A DNA stretch of 64,000 nt from Desulfovibrio aminophilus (GTDB lineage Bacteria > Desulfobacterota > Desulfovibrionia > Desulfovibrionales > Desulfovibrionaceae). Below are positions 62,854-64,000 of this stretch, piece after piece. The translations under genes and the position numbers were made by a program. The DNA is taken from assembly GCF_023660105.1 (NCBI RefSeq), contig NZ_JAMHGA010000002.1:1-64000 (forward strand). Direction: 5' to 3'. The notes under the pieces are model-generated. The model saw only the letters and a list, made by a program, of their open reading frames with translations. It was not told the origin of the DNA and searched no databases. Position 1 is the first letter of the stretch. Each line of letters opens with the position of its first letter.

Positions 62854-63842
62854 GACGGGGTGTCTCCGGTCGCGCTGGCGGGCTGCGCGGCGGCGGCCTG
62901 CGTCGGGTTGGTGCGGACGATCCTGACGACCTGCTGGCGGTTGCCGCTGCCAAGGCGCAGCTCGGCCGCGCCGAACAGGCGATCCACGATCAGGACGTTC
63001 TGATGGATACGGCTGTTGACGATCTGCGGCTCGCCGTTCGATCCAAGCACGAAGATCGGCGGCATCTCGCCCTGCACGATCCCAGCCGGGAAAACGACAT
63101 AGACGCGCCGGCCATCGTCGAAGACGGAAACCGGCCGCCATGGCGGGCTGTCGCCCTGCACCTGCAAGGCGTAGCGATAGTTCCGCGCCGCCTCGGCCGG
63201 AATGATCGGCGCGGCCGGGACCGTCTGGCGCTGGCCGGCAGGCGGTGCCGGATAGGCCCATGCCACGGCGGGCATGTAGAGCGATTCCCGCGCGCGCAGC
63301 TCGAGCATGTAAGTGCGCCGGTCGGTGGTGACGACAAGGTTGGTCGAAATGTCCGGCCGCGTCGGCTTCACGAGGATATGGACGCGGCGGTTTGCGCCCG
63401 AACCGGATTCCGTATCGCCGATGATCCAGCGGGCGGTGTCGCCGGCCGCGATCGGCCCCGCGCCTGTCAGGCTTTCGCCCGGCTCCAGCGCAATGGTCGT
63501 GATCTGCCCGACTGCGGCATAGACCTGATAGAGCGCGCCTTCCGACCACGGATAAATCTGGATGGCGTTGTAGTAGCCTTCGCGGCGCGGCTCGACGCGG
63601 GCGGCTGCGTTGGCGTTCTCCACGCGGCCGGTCGGCGTGCCTGCGGCGGTGCCACCGCGCGCCACGGTCCATGCGGGGGGCACATGCAGCGGCCGGGGCG
63701 TGTTGTCGGTTGCTGCCGCCTGCACGGTCGGCAGCGGCGGCACGCTGGCGTCGTAGCTGAATTGCGGCGTCCGGTTGGTCGCGCAGCCTGCCAAAGTAAT
63801 TGCAAACGCCGTCGCAAAAATCGCATAGGTTAGCGACTTCAA
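62850..63842 (-). CDS. trbG: TrbG/VirB9-family conjugal transfer protein
   Basis: 330 aa. Lipoprotein-type signal peptide with lipobox-like LAGCATNRTP, then the VirB9 domain (GAGPIAAGDTARWIIGDTES, VHILVKPTRPDISTNLVVTT, DGRRVYVVFPAGIVQGEMPP). It forms the outer-membrane ring with TrbI. The start is TTG with no good SD, and trbF, which precedes it in canonical operons, is missing; a divergent gene begins 24 nt away. The gene may have lost its native upstream signals. Confidence 0.88.
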   Translation of the reverse strand: MKSLTYAIFATAFAITLAGCATNRTPQFSYDASVPPLPTVQAAATDNTPRPLHVPPAWTVARGGTAAGTPTGRVENANAAARVEPRREGYYNAIQIYPWSEGALYQVYAAVGQITTIALEPGESLTGAGPIAAGDTARWIIGDTESGSGANRRVHILVKPTRPDISTNLVVTTDRRTYMLELRARESLYMPAVAWAYPAPPAGQRQTVPAAPIIPAEAARNYRYALQVQGDSPPWRPVSVFDDGRRVYVVFPAGIVQGEMPPIFVLGSNGEPQIVNSRIHQNVLIVDRLFGAAELRLGSGNRQQVVRIVRTNPTQAAAAQPASATGDTPS

Positions 63843-63866
63843 GATCAGTAAGGAGGAACCGACAGA

Positions 63867-64000
63867 ATGGATTCTGTGCCGACGATTGTTGCCCGGTATA
63901 TCGACGCTTATAACAGGATGAATGTTCAGGCGATGCTCGACTGCCTGTCGGGCGACGTTCGGTTTATCAACAGATCGAACGGAGAGACGACGAACGAAAC
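63867..64000 (+). CDS. NTF2-like protein, 5' end only
   Basis: 44 residues, cut by the window edge. AAGGAGGA at 63850-63857 and ATG at 63867 give a firm start. MDSVPTIVARYIDAYNRMNV followed by AMLDCLSGDVRF is typical of the NTF2/SnoaL-like superfamily (small ligand-binding or isomerase-type proteins). It is divergent from trbG with only 24 nt between the starts. Not a conjugation gene; probably cargo. Confidence 0.6.
   Translation, partial: MDSVPTIVARYIDAYNRMNVQAMLDCLSGDVRFINRSNGETTNE

Larger units (their letters stand above)
56771..64000. mobile_element. Left part of an integrative conjugative element
   Basis: From the tRNA-tail-like sequence at 56771 onward the base composition drops, then rises again at the conjugation genes, and the content changes to Type III restriction-modification plus TrbG/TrbI/DUF2274. 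No integrase or origin lies in the window. The element continues past 64000. The tra/trb genes resemble those of proteobacterial ICEs rather than the host chromosome. Confidence 0.7.

Overview
The window is about 56.8 kb of GC-rich chromosome from a sulfate-reducing deltaproteobacterium, probably Desulfovibrionaceae, followed by about 7.2 kb of an integrated mobile element that runs off the right edge. The assignment rests on gene content: soluble molybdopterin and Fe-S enzymes, an FmdE-family protein, two-CW and DUF2325 proteins, a purH split into two genes, a deltaproteobacterial flagellar gene order and sigma-54 control. It is inference from sequence alone.

Layout. 1-1514: terminator, G-rich spacer, and an AT-rich promoter with Fur-box-like sequences ahead of a DUF2325 coiled-coil protein. 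1575-6146: an FmdE/molybdopterin-binding fusion and a soluble molybdopterin oxidoreductase, divergent from a ferredoxin with four Fe-S motifs. 6230-7384: TauE/SafE permease. 7451-14954: a tightly packed signalling cassette (membrane protein, PhnD-like binding protein, two-CW/PAS histidine kinase, receiver, PEP-synthase-like protein, tyrosine-phosphatase/Cys-cluster fusion). 14956-20928: flgB-flgC-fliE-fliF-fliG-fliH-fliI on the minus strand behind a near-consensus sigma-54 promoter. 21349-25857: TPR protein, IMP cyclohydrolase half of PurH, HflX (apparently starting at ATC), a cation-efflux protein and PlsY. 25881-28310: remnant of a phage polyvalent protein with two MuF-C-like domains, lodged between plsY and an RNase II-type gene. 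28314-35257: RNase, a TraR/DksA-type protein behind a possible attenuator, the transformylase half of PurH, a small unknown protein, PurA and DNA polymerase III delta prime. 35338-41518: a large class I adenylate cyclase with pentapeptide repeats, then a KimA-like potassium transporter behind a c-di-AMP (ydaO) riboswitch. 41534-47399: a receiver-TPR protein and a four-gene overlapping operon (OmpR-type regulator, TonB-dependent receptor, YfiR-like protein, histidine kinase). 47659-56712: flagellin, then an operon starting with a base-composition-chimeric sigma factor followed by flgD, flgE, flgK, flgL and fliD.

56771-64000: a 14-bp tRNA-3'-end-like sequence marks the likely left attachment site of an integrative conjugative element. 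Inside are a Type III restriction-modification pair, a short conjugation block (DUF2274, TrbI, TrbG) that lacks trbF in its usual place, and the start of an NTF2-like gene.

The second-messenger and signalling density is high: c-di-AMP (riboswitch), cAMP (cyclase), possibly c-di-GMP (inferred only from the YfiR-like gene), two histidine kinases, three receivers and one sigma factor. The least explained units are the 7451-14954 cassette, the sigma factor that overlaps flgD, and the MuF remnant.
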